Positions 52,262 to 61,114 of a stretch of DNA of 64,000 bases are shown here, piece by piece; the first letter of the stretch is position 1, and every line of letters starts with the position of its first letter. The DNA is taken from the NCBI GenBank assembly GCA_041666525.1, contig JBAYGT010000001.1:124001-188000 (forward strand), read 5' to 3'. A model generated the notes under the pieces. The model was not told where the DNA came from. It saw only the letters and a program-made list of their open reading frames with translations, and searched no databases. Origin of the DNA: JBAXTZ01 sp041666525. Lineage in GTDB: Bacteria > Bacillota > Negativicutes > JBAXTZ01. Position numbers and translations under genes: made by a program.

Positions 52262-52282
52262 CAGTCCACCTGCACCTGATAT

Positions 52283-52311
52283 ATTATATTCACGCAATGA
52301 ACAAAAGTCAA
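52283..52311 (-). promoter_or_regulatory. Sigma-A-type promoter of DUF177-rpmF
   Basis: Minus-strand TTGACT (52306-52311) and TATAAT (52283-52288) with a 17-base spacer, just after the ackA stop. It decides the DUF177 start, because upstream codons would lie outside the transcript. Confidence 0.8.
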
Positions 52312-52319
52312 TCTAAAAA

Positions 52320-53525
52320 TTAGTCAACCAACGGTGCGCATATATCTCTTGTGTCACGAGCAATTACCAGCTCTTCATTTGTAGGAATAACAAATATTTT
52401 CACTTTGCTGCCTTCAACACTGATTTCTTGCGCTACTCCGCGGATATTGTTACGCTCTTCATCAATACGGGTACCCAAATATTCTAACCCGTTACAAATC
52501 ATGTCGCGCATCTCTATCGAATTTTCCCCAAGTCCGGCGGTAAATACTATCGCGTCCACACCACCCATAACTGCTACATAAGCGCCGATATACTTGCGTA
52601 CCTCTCCGGAAAACATATCCAACGCCAGTTGTGCGCGCTCATTTCCTTCTTTCGCTGCTTTCTCGATATCGCGAAAATCGGACGAAACACCGGAAATACC
52701 CAACACGCCGGATTTTTTATTCATGATATTATCAACTTCTTCAAGCGACATACCGGTTTTTTTCATCATGTAAACCGGTATCGCCGGATCAATATCGCCG
52801 CAACGAGTTCCCATAATCAAACCCTCCAGCGGCGTAAATCCCATGCTGGTTTGAATTGAACGACCATACTTGACAGCAGCAATACTTGCGCCATTTCCCA
52901 AGTGGCAAGTAATAATCCTCAAATCACTGGCATGTTTTCCCATCAATTCACCACAACGTTGCGATACATATTTGTGGGAAGTACCATGGAAACCATAACG
53001 ACGAATTCCATAGTCGGTATAAGCTTCGTACGGCAAACCATACAAAAATGCCGCTTTAGGCATCGTTTGATGAAACGCCGTGTCAAATACACCAACTTGA
53101 GGAACTTTTGGCATTAACTCTTTACAAGCGTTTATACCAACAATGTTTGGCGGATTGTGCAACGGCGCCATCTCAACACACTCTTCAAGTGCGCGCATCA
53201 CTTCTGAAGTTACCAAAACCGAACTGGCAAATTTTTCACCACCATGAACAACACGATGGCCAATAGCGGATATTTCATCCATACTTTTTATCACACCATG
53301 TTCTTCATTGACTAGCGCATCCGTTACCATTTGAAGCGCCACTGCATGATTTGGAATATCTGCAGTTATCACGACCTTATCGCGCTCACCCGGACAATGT
53401 GTCAAAATCGAACCACTCATACCAATACGCTCGATTAAGCCTTTAGCTAAAACAGTTTCGTCGTCCATATCAAACAATTGATACTTCAAAGACGAACTTC
53501 CGCAGTTAATTACAAGTATTTTCAT
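52320..53525 (-). CDS. ackA: Acetate kinase
   Basis: Makes ATP from acetyl phosphate (or other short acyl phosphates) and ADP. The opening VINCGSSSLKYQLFD and the later GHRVVHGGE, GFHGTSHKYVS and GNGASIAAVK are diagnostic. It has 401 residues. The ATG at 53525 follows GGAGGG. With PduL, encoded 4 kb away beside the 2-oxoacid oxidoreductase, it can complete substrate-level phosphorylation. Confidence 0.97.
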   Translation of the reverse strand: MKILVINCGSSSLKYQLFDMDDETVLAKGLIERIGMSGSILTHCPGERDKVVITADIPNHAVALQMVTDALVNEEHGVIKSMDEISAIGHRVVHGGEKFASSVLVTSEVMRALEECVEMAPLHNPPNIVGINACKELMPKVPQVGVFDTAFHQTMPKAAFLYGLPYEAYTDYGIRRYGFHGTSHKYVSQRCGELMGKHASDLRIITCHLGNGASIAAVKYGRSIQTSMGFTPLEGLIMGTRCGDIDPAIPVYMMKKTGMSLEEVDNIMNKKSGVLGISGVSSDFRDIEKAAKEGNERAQLALDMFSGEVRKYIGAYVAVMGGVDAIVFTAGLGENSIEMRDMICNGLEYLGTRIDEERNNIRGVAQEISVEGSKVKIFVIPTNEELVIARDTRDICAPLVD

Positions 53526-53569
53526 GAAACCCTCCAATTACTTTATTGAGTCATAAATTTCTGTTGCTA

Positions 53570-53600
53570 AATATTCGTCATACTATCCAACAATCCCTGC
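53570..53600 (-). promoter_or_regulatory. Weak sigma-H-like promoter candidate before ackA
   Basis: Minus-strand GCAGGGATT and GACGAATATT with a 12-base spacer, 45 bases upstream of the ackA start and overlapping the rnhC 3' end. It resembles the two sites in the lysine island but has G in place of A in the AGGA core and one extra spacer base. Confidence 0.3.
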
Positions 53601-54536
53601 AATATCGAGTGAATTTTTAAAATGTTTTTTTGCGCAATAATTGAGAATATCCACTCCGTGCGTTCGAACAATTTTTGCCGCGTAATGTGTCACATGGCCG
53701 GCTGCACCTTTGGGCAGTTGAACGGCAAATTCATCATCGAGTTTTTCTAATCCCTGCAAAAAAAGCGCCCGCGCCAACACTGAAGCTGCCGCAACGGCAA
53801 TATCGCTCTCTGCCTTGGGGACATTAATCAACTTTACACTTTTGGGCAATTCAAACCACTTGGCAAGTGTGGCATCAGCGGTAAACTTATCAACTATATA
53901 TTGTTCAATATCCGGATTCTGTTGAAACAATTCGCGTGCGGCCTGCGCATGCAATTGCGCAAGTATATCATTCAAATTATGGCCGATTCGGGAAAATTCA
54001 GAATACTTAATGTTATAGTCTTTGGGAAACAATACCGCTTCGGAATAGAAAACGTTATCAAGCCATTTAATTTTTTCAGCCAGCTGAACAACTTTCTCGT
54101 CACCGAGTTTTTTACAATCGCGGACACCGATTTCCTTCAACCGCTGCGCACTGGTTTTATCAACGCTTACTGCGGCTACTGCCAGCGGTCCAAAATAATC
54201 TCCTTTGCCAGCTTCATCTGAACCGCCCCAAACTGCAGCAGGTGCTATTTCAAATTTCCCGGTTTCTCGTATAACTGTTCTTGTCGAATCAAAGATTAGC
54301 AAGTGGCGCTTCAGCTCGGAGTCAGCACCGCCGACTACCACGCTTACACCTCTTTTACCTTGATAAACATTGACACTGACTTGCGAATTATTATCCGCTA
54401 TTTTTAACTGCACTCCGTAATTTATTGGTTTTTCAGAAATTACCATAAAGCAATTTTCGAATGAAAATTGCTTTATGGATTTAATTTTGTCAGCAATATT
54501 CACAGCACTCGCTTTCAAACAAACAACCTCGGACAA
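53583..54536 (-). CDS. rnhC: Ribonuclease HIII
   Basis: Removes RNA from RNA-DNA hybrids. The catalytic signature GGSDEAGKGDYFGPLAVAAV and the later RDCKKLGD and KAESDIAVAAASVLAR are typical; an N-terminal substrate-binding domain of about 80 residues precedes them. The start is uncertain: TTG at 54536, or TTG at 54518 after GAGG. The coding region holds a perfect 16-bp hairpin near its 5' end. It has about 311-317 residues, normal for RNase HIII. Confidence 0.93.
   Translation of the reverse strand: MSEVVCLKASAVNIADKIKSIKQFSFENCFMVISEKPINYGVQLKIADNNSQVSVNVYQGKRGVSVVVGGADSELKRHLLIFDSTRTVIRETGKFEIAPAAVWGGSDEAGKGDYFGPLAVAAVSVDKTSAQRLKEIGVRDCKKLGDEKVVQLAEKIKWLDNVFYSEAVLFPKDYNIKYSEFSRIGHNLNDILAQLHAQAARELFQQNPDIEQYIVDKFTADATLAKWFELPKSVKLINVPKAESDIAVAAASVLARALFLQGLEKLDDEFAVQLPKGAAGHVTHYAAKIVRTHGVDILNYCAKKHFKNSLDIAGIVG
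54443..54478. repeat. Perfect 16-bp inverted repeat inside rnhC
   Basis: CCATAAAGCAATTTTC and its exact reverse complement flank a four-base loop. It encodes part of the N-terminal domain (about residues 20-31 from the TTG at 54536). There is no T-run after it, so it is not a plain terminator. Confidence 0.9.
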
Positions 54537-54555
54537 GCCAAGGTTGTAAGAATTA

Positions 54556-55089
54556 TTATTTTACTGCTGCTGCGCCACATTCAAAAGCTTTTTTGTTGAT
54601 GCCAATCACTTCCGGTTTTGCTACAAATTTTTTCTCGAAAGCCAAAATTAAAGACTCCGGCTTTATTAGCGGTACAATTTTCAGTAACGCACCCAACATC
54701 ACGATATTGGCAGTCTTTGCGTTTTTAAGATCAGCCGCGATATCATTTGCCGCTACGCCAAAAAACTTAACGTCCGCCCTTGTTTGCAAACGGTCGACTA
54801 TTGACGTATTTGTCAAAACAACACCGTTGCTTGCCATCATCGGCTCGAATTTTTCAATTGACGGATTATTCATAGCAACCAATACTTGCGGCGTACTAAC
54901 CAACGGATTACCAATAACTTCGTCGGAAATTATCACCGCACAATTTGCGGTTCCACCCCGCATCTCCGGCCCGTAGGATGGCATGAAAGAAACTTTTTTC
55001 CCTTCCAGCATTCCGGCGTAGGCCAGCAATTGTCCGATTATCATTACGCCTTGACCGCCAAAACCTGATATAACTACTTCATATGTCAT
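54556..55089 (-). CDS. 2-oxoacid:ferredoxin oxidoreductase, gamma subunit
   Basis: The 177-residue gamma subunit of a four-part ferredoxin-dependent 2-oxoacid oxidoreductase. The opening VVISGFGGQGVMIIGQLLAYAG and SYGPEMRGGTANC are characteristic. Its ATG overlaps the beta subunit stop (ATGA). It helps bind CoA and link the other subunits. Confidence 0.94.
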   Translation of the reverse strand: MTYEVVISGFGGQGVMIIGQLLAYAGMLEGKKVSFMPSYGPEMRGGTANCAVIISDEVIGNPLVSTPQVLVAMNNPSIEKFEPMMASNGVVLTNTSIVDRLQTRADVKFFGVAANDIAADLKNAKTANIVMLGALLKIVPLIKPESLILAFEKKFVAKPEVIGINKKAFECGAAAVK

Positions 55090-55838
55090 TTCGCGGCCTC
55101 CTCATAATCCTTATATACTCCGAGTGGATAATACGGTATCATGTTTTTTTGTAACCAGTCAAACGAAACAACCGGAGTCAATCCCCAATTTGTGGGACAA
55201 GTTGAAAGAACTTCCACCAAAGAATAGCCAATTCCATCAATTTGACACTTGAATGCCCGCTTAATCGCCTCTTTGGCCTTTGCCATATTAGCCGGTGTAT
55301 CTACCGAAACCCTTGCAATATATTTTGCTCCATCAAGCGTAGCCAGCATTTCAGAAACTCGGATTGGAAAACCAGCAGTTTTCACATCTCGGCCATACGG
55401 TGATGTTGTCGTTTTTTGACCGGGCAAAGAAGTCGGTGCCATTTGACCGCCTGTCATTCCATAAACAGTATTATTGATGAATATAGTTGTAATTTTCTCG
55501 CTGCGTGCCGCAGCGTGAACAACTTCTGCCGCTCCAATCGAAGCCAAATCACCGTCACCCTGGTACGAAAACACTACAGCATCCGGATGCACCCGTTTTA
55601 TGCCGGTAGCCACTGCCGGAGCTCTTCCGTGCGCAGCCTGTTGAAAATCACAGGTAAAATAGTTTTGAGCAAGCACCGAACAACCAACTGGTGATACTCC
55701 GATTGTTTTGTCTGCAACGCCAAGCTCTTCTAGCGCTTCCGCAACCAGTCGGTGGATTATCCCATGTGCACATCCCGGACAATAGTGAGTGTAATTTTCA
55801 CTCAACAAGCTCGGTCGGCCAAATACTTTTTTCTCCAT
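55086..55838 (-). CDS. 2-oxoacid:ferredoxin oxidoreductase, beta (TPP-binding) subunit
   Basis: The 250-residue subunit that binds thiamine diphosphate. The motif GDGDLASIGAAEVVHAAARS followed by INNTVYGMTGGQMAPTS is the TPP/Mg site, and HYCPGCAHGI near the N-terminus holds a cluster cysteine pair. It lies one base after the alpha subunit. Confidence 0.95.
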   Translation of the reverse strand: MEKKVFGRPSLLSENYTHYCPGCAHGIIHRLVAEALEELGVADKTIGVSPVGCSVLAQNYFTCDFQQAAHGRAPAVATGIKRVHPDAVVFSYQGDGDLASIGAAEVVHAAARSEKITTIFINNTVYGMTGGQMAPTSLPGQKTTTSPYGRDVKTAGFPIRVSEMLATLDGAKYIARVSVDTPANMAKAKEAIKRAFKCQIDGIGYSLVEVLSTCPTNWGLTPVVSFDWLQKNMIPYYPLGVYKDYEEAAK

Positions 55839-55839
55839 A

Positions 55840-56907
55840 CTACACCGCCTCGCTAACGCGAATTATTTCTTTTATCATTTGATCAACAGTCGGAATTACT
55901 CCGCCCATTTTACCGCATAAATACACTGGCCGGCGATTGACTACCGCAAGCATTACATCTTCAATCATCTGCCCGGCACTCATTTCAGCAACTAAAAACT
56001 TCTTAGCTGTCGGTATCAAGTTTTGTATTGCCATGTAAGGAAATGGCCAAAGCGTTATCGGTCGCAACAATCCAACGCGCAACCCTTTTGCACGTAATTT
56101 ATCGATAGCGCCGTGTGCAATTCTGGACATTATTCCGTAACCAACAACAACAATATCTGCATCATCCGTTAAATACGAGTCGAATCTAACTTCATTATTG
56201 GCTATAGTGGCAAATTTTTCTTGCAGCACGACATTATATTTTTCTAAATCTTCAGCCTGCAGAAACAATGAATTTATGACATTCGGCCCACCTGAAGTAC
56301 GTTTTGCGCGAGTAGTAGTTGCCCATTTGCTTTTATCTACATTTCGTTCAACAGGTTCTGGCAACACTGCAGGTTCCATCATTTGTCCGATTGCTCCGTC
56401 ACCAAGAATCATTATTGGCGTACGATATTTATCAGCCAAATCAAAGGCTTCGATAGTCAGATCAATCATCTCCTGAACACTGTTTGGCGCTAATACCAGC
56501 AACCGGTAATCCCCATGTCCGCCGCCTTTTGTAGCTTGGAAATAATCAGCCTGCGACGCCTGGATTGTTCCAAGACCTGGTCCGCCGCGCATAATATTAA
56601 CAATAACCGCTGGCAATTGCGCTGCTGCAATATAAGAAATTCCTTCTTGTTTAAGACTTATTCCCGGGCTTGAACTCGATGTCATAACACGGGCACCAGC
56701 TCCTGCAGCTCCATAAACCATGTTAATAGCTGCAACTTCTGACTCGGACTGTACAAACACACCGTTAACTTTCGGCATTCTGCGAGCCATATACTCGGTA
56801 ATTTCTGTCTGTGGCGTAATCGGGTAACCAAAGTAATGCCGGCAACCTGCAATAACGGCTGCTTCAGCAATTGCTTCATTACCTTTCATTAAAACTTTCT
56901 CTGCCAT
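55840..56907 (-). CDS. vorB: 2-oxoacid:ferredoxin oxidoreductase, alpha subunit (VorB-like)
   Basis: The 355-residue alpha subunit. It reads like VorB, the branched-chain (3-methyl-2-oxobutanoate) type: GNEAIAEAAVIAGCRHYFGYPITPQTEI at the start region and TSSSSPGISLKQEGISY later. The enzyme oxidises a 2-oxoacid to acyl-CoA and reduces ferredoxin. A 2-oxoglutarate substrate cannot be excluded. The ATG at 56907 is six bases after AGGGG. Order is delta-alpha-beta-gamma after pduL. Confidence 0.9.
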   Translation of the reverse strand: MAEKVLMKGNEAIAEAAVIAGCRHYFGYPITPQTEITEYMARRMPKVNGVFVQSESEVAAINMVYGAAGAGARVMTSSSSPGISLKQEGISYIAAAQLPAVIVNIMRGGPGLGTIQASQADYFQATKGGGHGDYRLLVLAPNSVQEMIDLTIEAFDLADKYRTPIMILGDGAIGQMMEPAVLPEPVERNVDKSKWATTTRAKRTSGGPNVINSLFLQAEDLEKYNVVLQEKFATIANNEVRFDSYLTDDADIVVVGYGIMSRIAHGAIDKLRAKGLRVGLLRPITLWPFPYMAIQNLIPTAKKFLVAEMSAGQMIEDVMLAVVNRRPVYLCGKMGGVIPTVDQMIKEIIRVSEAV

Positions 56908-56915
56908 ATTCACCC

Positions 56916-57119
56916 CTACTTATAAACTTCAATTGCTACATCAGGACAAGCGCGCCCACACAAAGCGCAACCAATACATTTGCTTTCATCGATGCACTCT
57001 GCAGGATTATAACCTTTGGCATTAAAGACTGTTGATAATGCCATAAGCTTTTTCGGACATGCCCGCACACACAAAGCGCAACCTTTACACCGGTTAGTAT
57101 CAACTATTACTTTAGGCAT
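56916..57119 (-). CDS. 2-oxoacid:ferredoxin oxidoreductase, delta subunit (2[4Fe-4S] ferredoxin)
   Basis: A 67-residue ferredoxin-type subunit with two CxxCxxCxxxCP motifs (CKGCALCVRACP and CIGCALCGRACP). It passes electrons from the catalytic centre. The ATG at 57119 follows AGGAGG; the longer frame reads into pduL. It starts the oxidoreductase genes. Confidence 0.95.
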   Translation of the reverse strand: MPKVIVDTNRCKGCALCVRACPKKLMALSTVFNAKGYNPAECIDESKCIGCALCGRACPDVAIEVYK

Positions 57120-57127
57120 AACACCTC

Positions 57128-57697
57128 CTAAACCATCTCGACGGTGCAACCGCTGCCGATTTTAGCCGCATTTGCTTCGTCAGTATCTATATGCATTTCC
57201 AAACGGAAATCCTTATTCACACGGATAAGCACCTGGTCAAAAGTAAGACCACGCTCACCGCAAAATTTCACGCTAACGATATCTTTATCTTTAATACCAA
57301 ACGCTTCCGCATCTGCCGGCGTCATATGAATATGCCGAAACGCAGCAATTGTTCCCTCAGATAAATCTACCTCACCACACGGTCCGACAAGTTTGCATTT
57401 TGCCGAGCCGGCTACATTGCCGCTATCGCGAATCGGCGGTGCAATTTTTAATTTTAACGCATCGGTTAACGAAACTTCAACTTGTGTTTGCTTGCGGGTC
57501 GGACCGAGTACGCGTACACCTTTAATTGCTCCTTTTTCAGTGACAATATCAACTTTCTCGTTAGCAGCGTATTGCCCGGGTTGAGATAAATCTTTAAATA
57601 CGGTGAGTTTTGCGCCGGTACCAAACAATTTTTCCAAATCCGCTTCAGATAAATGAACGTGCCGAGCCGATACACCGACAGGGATTGATCTTTTCAT
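57128..57697 (-). CDS. pduL: Phosphate propanoyltransferase (PduL-type phosphotransacylase)
   Basis: Exchanges CoA for phosphate on short acyl groups. The N-terminus IPVGVSARHVHLSEADLEKLFG and the later FRHIHMTPADAEAFG carry the metal-binding histidines of PduL. It has 189 residues and no microcompartment targeting extension; no shell genes lie nearby. It replaces Pta beside a 2-oxoacid oxidoreductase, so acyl-CoA from that enzyme can be turned to acyl phosphate and, via acetate kinase, to ATP. Confidence 0.95.
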   Translation of the reverse strand: MKRSIPVGVSARHVHLSEADLEKLFGTGAKLTVFKDLSQPGQYAANEKVDIVTEKGAIKGVRVLGPTRKQTQVEVSLTDALKLKIAPPIRDSGNVAGSAKCKLVGPCGEVDLSEGTIAAFRHIHMTPADAEAFGIKDKDIVSVKFCGERGLTFDQVLIRVNKDFRLEMHIDTDEANAAKIGSGCTVEMV

Positions 57698-57725
57698 TTT
57701 TTACCTCTTAACTTTTATTCTCGCT

Positions 57726-59000
57726 TTAGCGAGTATTAAATTTGGCAACTTCTTGATAGAGCCGCTCTTCATCGATGGTCAACAGCTGTCGGTTTTTCAC
57801 GACAATTTCACCATCAATAATCACTGTTTCAACATCAGTTGAATTGGCCGCATAAACAAATTGCGATGAAATATTGTTTCTCGGATGCCAATGCGGTGCG
57901 CTCATGGACATTATTATAACATCTGCGGTATAGCCAGGTAAAATTTTTCCGCATTTTTTTAATCCAAGCGCTTCTGCGCCATTGAAAGTAGCCATTTTTA
58001 TCGCTTGCGGCGCCGTCAGCGCGGTCGGCGACATACAATTCCCTTTTTGAAGCAGCGTAGCTAAACGCAGCTCTTCAATAATGTCTAAATTATTGTTACA
58101 AGCTGCTCCGTCAGTACCAAGCGCAACACAAATATCTCGTTCCAACATTGCTCTTATCGGCGCAATGCCGTTACCCAAAAACATATTTGAACCGGGATTG
58201 TGGACAACACGGACGTTGTTTGCAGCCAAAATTTCAACATCACTTTCATCAACGTGCACGCAATGCGCCGCCAGCAGCCCGCAATCCATCAAACCACAGT
58301 CCCGGGCAATTGCAACCGGTGATCTTTGATATTTTTCATAAGCTTGCTCAACTTCAAACCTGGACTCAGAAATATGCATATGTACTTCGGCGCCAACAGC
58401 TTTTGCACTGTCGGCAATCCGGTTCAAATACTGCGGCGCACAGGAATATAGCGCATGCGCACCAAGCATTACGCTCAACCGGCCGTTGTAAGCACCATTG
58501 AAATCGGTAAAAAATGATCGCGCATCTTCCAATCTGCTGCAAAAGCCGCCTTCCGGATCAGCGCCGACGGCGACTATCCCACGGGACAACACTGCACGAA
58601 TTCCGCTATCACCTACAGCTTGCGCCATTTCGCGTAAGAAAAAGTACATGTCTCCAAATGCAGTCACCCCGCACTTGAGCATCTCAGCAATCGCCAGCTG
58701 CGTTCCCCAATAAGCGCTCTCGGGTGTCAGCCGCTCTTCGGCGGGTAAAATTTTCTCCTCTAACCACCGGTTGAGCGGCAAATCATCGCCCAAACTTCGA
58801 AACAGTGACATCGGGGCGTGGCAATGAGCGTTGATCAATCCGGGCATAATTAATTTATCACTGCAATCGATTATTTCGTCGAATTTTTCATCTGAGCGGT
58901 ACTCACCGACCTGTTTTATTATATTCTTTTCGATAACTATCGAGCCAAGCGCCAATGAGCCGTCGTGGTGCAATATTTGTGCATTTTTTAGTAATAACAC
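57726..59000 (-). CDS. mtaD: 5-methylthioadenosine/S-adenosylhomocysteine deaminase
   Basis: An amidohydrolase that deaminates MTA, SAH or adenosine. Metal motifs are seen in NAHCHAPMSLFR, HMHISES and AHCVHVDESD, plus LGTDGAACNNNLD. It has 424 residues. Start GTG at 59000, two bases after ahcY ends. The pair handles S-adenosylmethionine by-products, which the several radical SAM enzymes in the window will produce along with 5'-deoxyadenosine. Confidence 0.94.
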   Translation of the reverse strand: MLLLKNAQILHHDGSLALGSIVIEKNIIKQVGEYRSDEKFDEIIDCSDKLIMPGLINAHCHAPMSLFRSLGDDLPLNRWLEEKILPAEERLTPESAYWGTQLAIAEMLKCGVTAFGDMYFFLREMAQAVGDSGIRAVLSRGIVAVGADPEGGFCSRLEDARSFFTDFNGAYNGRLSVMLGAHALYSCAPQYLNRIADSAKAVGAEVHMHISESRFEVEQAYEKYQRSPVAIARDCGLMDCGLLAAHCVHVDESDVEILAANNVRVVHNPGSNMFLGNGIAPIRAMLERDICVALGTDGAACNNNLDIIEELRLATLLQKGNCMSPTALTAPQAIKMATFNGAEALGLKKCGKILPGYTADVIIMSMSAPHWHPRNNISSQFVYAANSTDVETVIIDGEIVVKNRQLLTIDEERLYQEVAKFNTR

Positions 59001-59002
59001 AA

Positions 59003-60244
59003 TTATCCCCGCTGCATGTATTCATCTTGTTTTGCTGTCAGACTATCGATGCCAACTCCGGCGGTTTCAAGTTTCAAACGGGCTACCATCATATCCAGTT
59101 CGGGCGGCAAAACGTGGACTTTGTTCTCAAGTTTACCCTGATTTTGCAATAAATAGCGCACAGCAACACATTGCATCGCAAAACTCAAATCCATTATCTC
59201 GGCCGGATGACCGTCGCCGGCAGCCAAATTTACCAATCGGCCTTCAGCCAATAAATAAATTTTTCGATCATCGTTCAATTTATATTGTTCAATATTATTA
59301 CGTGCCATAGTTTTTTCTTTAGTTATCGCAACTAAATCCGGTTTGGAAATTTCCACATCAAAATGACCGGCGTTGGACAGAATCGCACCATTTTTCATTA
59401 CTGCAAAATGTTCGGCACGAATAACATCAATATTTCCGGTAACTGTCACAAAAATATCACCAATCCTCGCGGCATCCAGCATTGTCATAACTCTAAAGCC
59501 ATCAAAAACCGCCTCAATTGCCTTTATTGGATCTACTTCGGTAACGGTTACATTTGCCCCCAAGCCTTTGGCGCGCATCGCAACACCTTTGCCGCACCAA
59601 CCATAACCGGCCACGACAACATTTTTTCCTGCAATAGTTAAATTAGTTGTACGCATTATTCCGTCCCAAGTGGACTGACCGGTTCCGTAACGGTTATCAA
59701 ACAAATACTTGCAGTATGAATCATTTACAGCAACAATCGGCACGCACAGCTGCCCGGCACGTTCTAATGCGCGGTGCCGGTGCACACCAGTCGTCGTTTC
59801 TTCAGTAACGCCGATAACATTCGGCAACAATTGACGTCTTTCGCTATGCAGCAAATTCACCAAATCGCCGCCATCGTCAATAAGAATATCCGGTTTGGTG
59901 TCCAATGCGCAAAGCAGATAGTGATCATACTCCTCTGCAGTACAACCGTGTGTAGCAAACACCTGTACCCCGCGTTGAACAAGCGCCGCACAAACATCGT
60001 CTTGTGTCGAAAGCGGATTGCTGCCGGTCACTATCATTTCTGCCCCGGCCCGTTTTAGTATTAACGCCAGATAAGCAGTCTTGGCTTCCAAATGAATTGT
60101 AGCAACGATTTTCTTGCCCGCAAAAGTTTGCTCACGCGCCATTTCTTCACCCAGCGCGTTCAGCACCGGCATATGTTCACTAACCCAATCTATTTTATAG
60201 TTTCCGGCTGCTGCAAGGTTGATATCTTTAATTATCGAATTCAT
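59003..60244 (-). CDS. ahcY: Adenosylhomocysteinase
   Basis: Splits S-adenosylhomocysteine to homocysteine and adenosine with bound NAD. The NAD loop VAGYGWCGKGVAMRAKG and the substrate part NRYGTGQSTWDGIMR are clear. It has 413 residues, the shorter form without the plant/animal insertion. A GGAG site precedes the ATG. It is followed closely by mtaD. Confidence 0.97.
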   Translation of the reverse strand: MNSIIKDINLAAAGNYKIDWVSEHMPVLNALGEEMAREQTFAGKKIVATIHLEAKTAYLALILKRAGAEMIVTGSNPLSTQDDVCAALVQRGVQVFATHGCTAEEYDHYLLCALDTKPDILIDDGGDLVNLLHSERRQLLPNVIGVTEETTTGVHRHRALERAGQLCVPIVAVNDSYCKYLFDNRYGTGQSTWDGIMRTTNLTIAGKNVVVAGYGWCGKGVAMRAKGLGANVTVTEVDPIKAIEAVFDGFRVMTMLDAARIGDIFVTVTGNIDVIRAEHFAVMKNGAILSNAGHFDVEISKPDLVAITKEKTMARNNIEQYKLNDDRKIYLLAEGRLVNLAAGDGHPAEIMDLSFAMQCVAVRYLLQNQGKLENKVHVLPPELDMMVARLKLETAGVGIDSLTAKQDEYMQRG

Positions 60245-60265
60245 TTATCTTTCTCCAAAATATTA

Positions 60266-61036
60266 TTATATATCCCACTTTCGAATAACATCAGTCATTG
60301 AATAATCGGTAAAATCGATCATTAACGGCGTAAGTGAAATTTTTCCGGCGCGTATCGCTTCAACATCACTCGTAGGGTGCGCCGCATCGTCAGTGATAGC
60401 TCCGCCCATCCAATAGTATACCCGGCCACGCGGATCAGTTCGTCGCTCAAAGACGTTTTCATAACGAAGCACACCCATCGTCGTCACAACGGCGCCGCGT
60501 AATTTTTCTTCAGGTATATTCGGAACATTAATGTTAATCAATCGTGCGCGTTTTGTTGAACGATGATTAGCAACCAGTTGCGGAGCGATCCTAGCTGCGT
60601 AGCGCGCGGCAACAGAAAAATCCCATTCATAACCACCCCAGGTAACCAGTGATACTGCTATAGCCGGTAATTCACAAGTCAATCCTTCTATCGCGGCTCC
60701 TACCGTTCCCGAATACAGAATATCAGTTCCAAGATTTGGCCCGTGATTAATTCCGGTAATAATAAGGTCAGGGATATCATTAAGTAATATTTCGCCAAGT
60801 GCCAATTTCACACAATCAGCCGGAGTTCCTTCAACGCGATAGGCAGTGACATTGGCAATTATTAAGTCTTGTTCGTGAATCATTAATGGCTGATTTATTG
60901 TCAAAGCCTGACTCTGCGCGCTACGCTCACCGTCAGGCGCCACGACCGTTATTCGCGCAATTTTCGCCAATTCTTCAACTAATGCACGAATTCCTTTAGC
61001 ATTAATTCCATCATCATTAGAAACCAAAATGTGCAT
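60266..61036 (-). CDS. surE: 5'/3'-nucleotidase SurE
   Basis: A metal-dependent nucleotidase of stationary-phase survival. The N-terminal metal site VSNDDGINAKGI and the GINHGPNLGTDILYSGTVGAA motif are exact family marks. It has 256 residues. A CGGAGGG site precedes the ATG, and a housekeeping promoter lies 20-50 bases upstream. It leads the surE-ahcY-mtaD gene run. Confidence 0.97.
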   Translation of the reverse strand: MHILVSNDDGINAKGIRALVEELAKIARITVVAPDGERSAQSQALTINQPLMIHEQDLIIANVTAYRVEGTPADCVKLALGEILLNDIPDLIITGINHGPNLGTDILYSGTVGAAIEGLTCELPAIAVSLVTWGGYEWDFSVAARYAARIAPQLVANHRSTKRARLININVPNIPEEKLRGAVVTTMGVLRYENVFERRTDPRGRVYYWMGGAITDDAAHPTSDVEAIRAGKISLTPLMIDFTDYSMTDVIRKWDI

Positions 61037-61054
61037 AAATTCCCTCCGTCCACT

Positions 61055-61083
61055 ATTTTAACATTTTGCACATCCTTAAGCAA
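61055..61083 (-). promoter_or_regulatory. Sigma-A-type promoter of surE
   Basis: Minus-strand TTGCTT (61078-61083) and TAAAAT (61055-61060) with a 17-base spacer. The -35 abuts the T-run of the preceding terminator, as at fapR. Confidence 0.6.
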
Positions 61084-61110
61084 AAAAATCTGTCAAAATT
61101 GACAGATTTC
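61081..61110 (-). terminator. Intrinsic terminator after the glycosyltransferase gene
   Basis: Minus-strand stem AAATCTGTCA / TGACAGATTT with a four-base loop and a T-run, five bases after the GT2 stop codon. Confidence 0.92.
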
Positions 61111-61114
61111 GTTG

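Noticed and set aside
52262..52297. Longer DUF177 start at 52297
   Set aside because: That TTG sits within the promoter -10 region, so it would not be in the transcript; the family start fits 52261.
57720..57733. Perfect palindrome CTCGCTTTAGCGAG at the end of mtaD
   Set aside because: The stem is six bases with no T-run on either strand and it overlaps the stop codon region; too little to call a terminator or operator.
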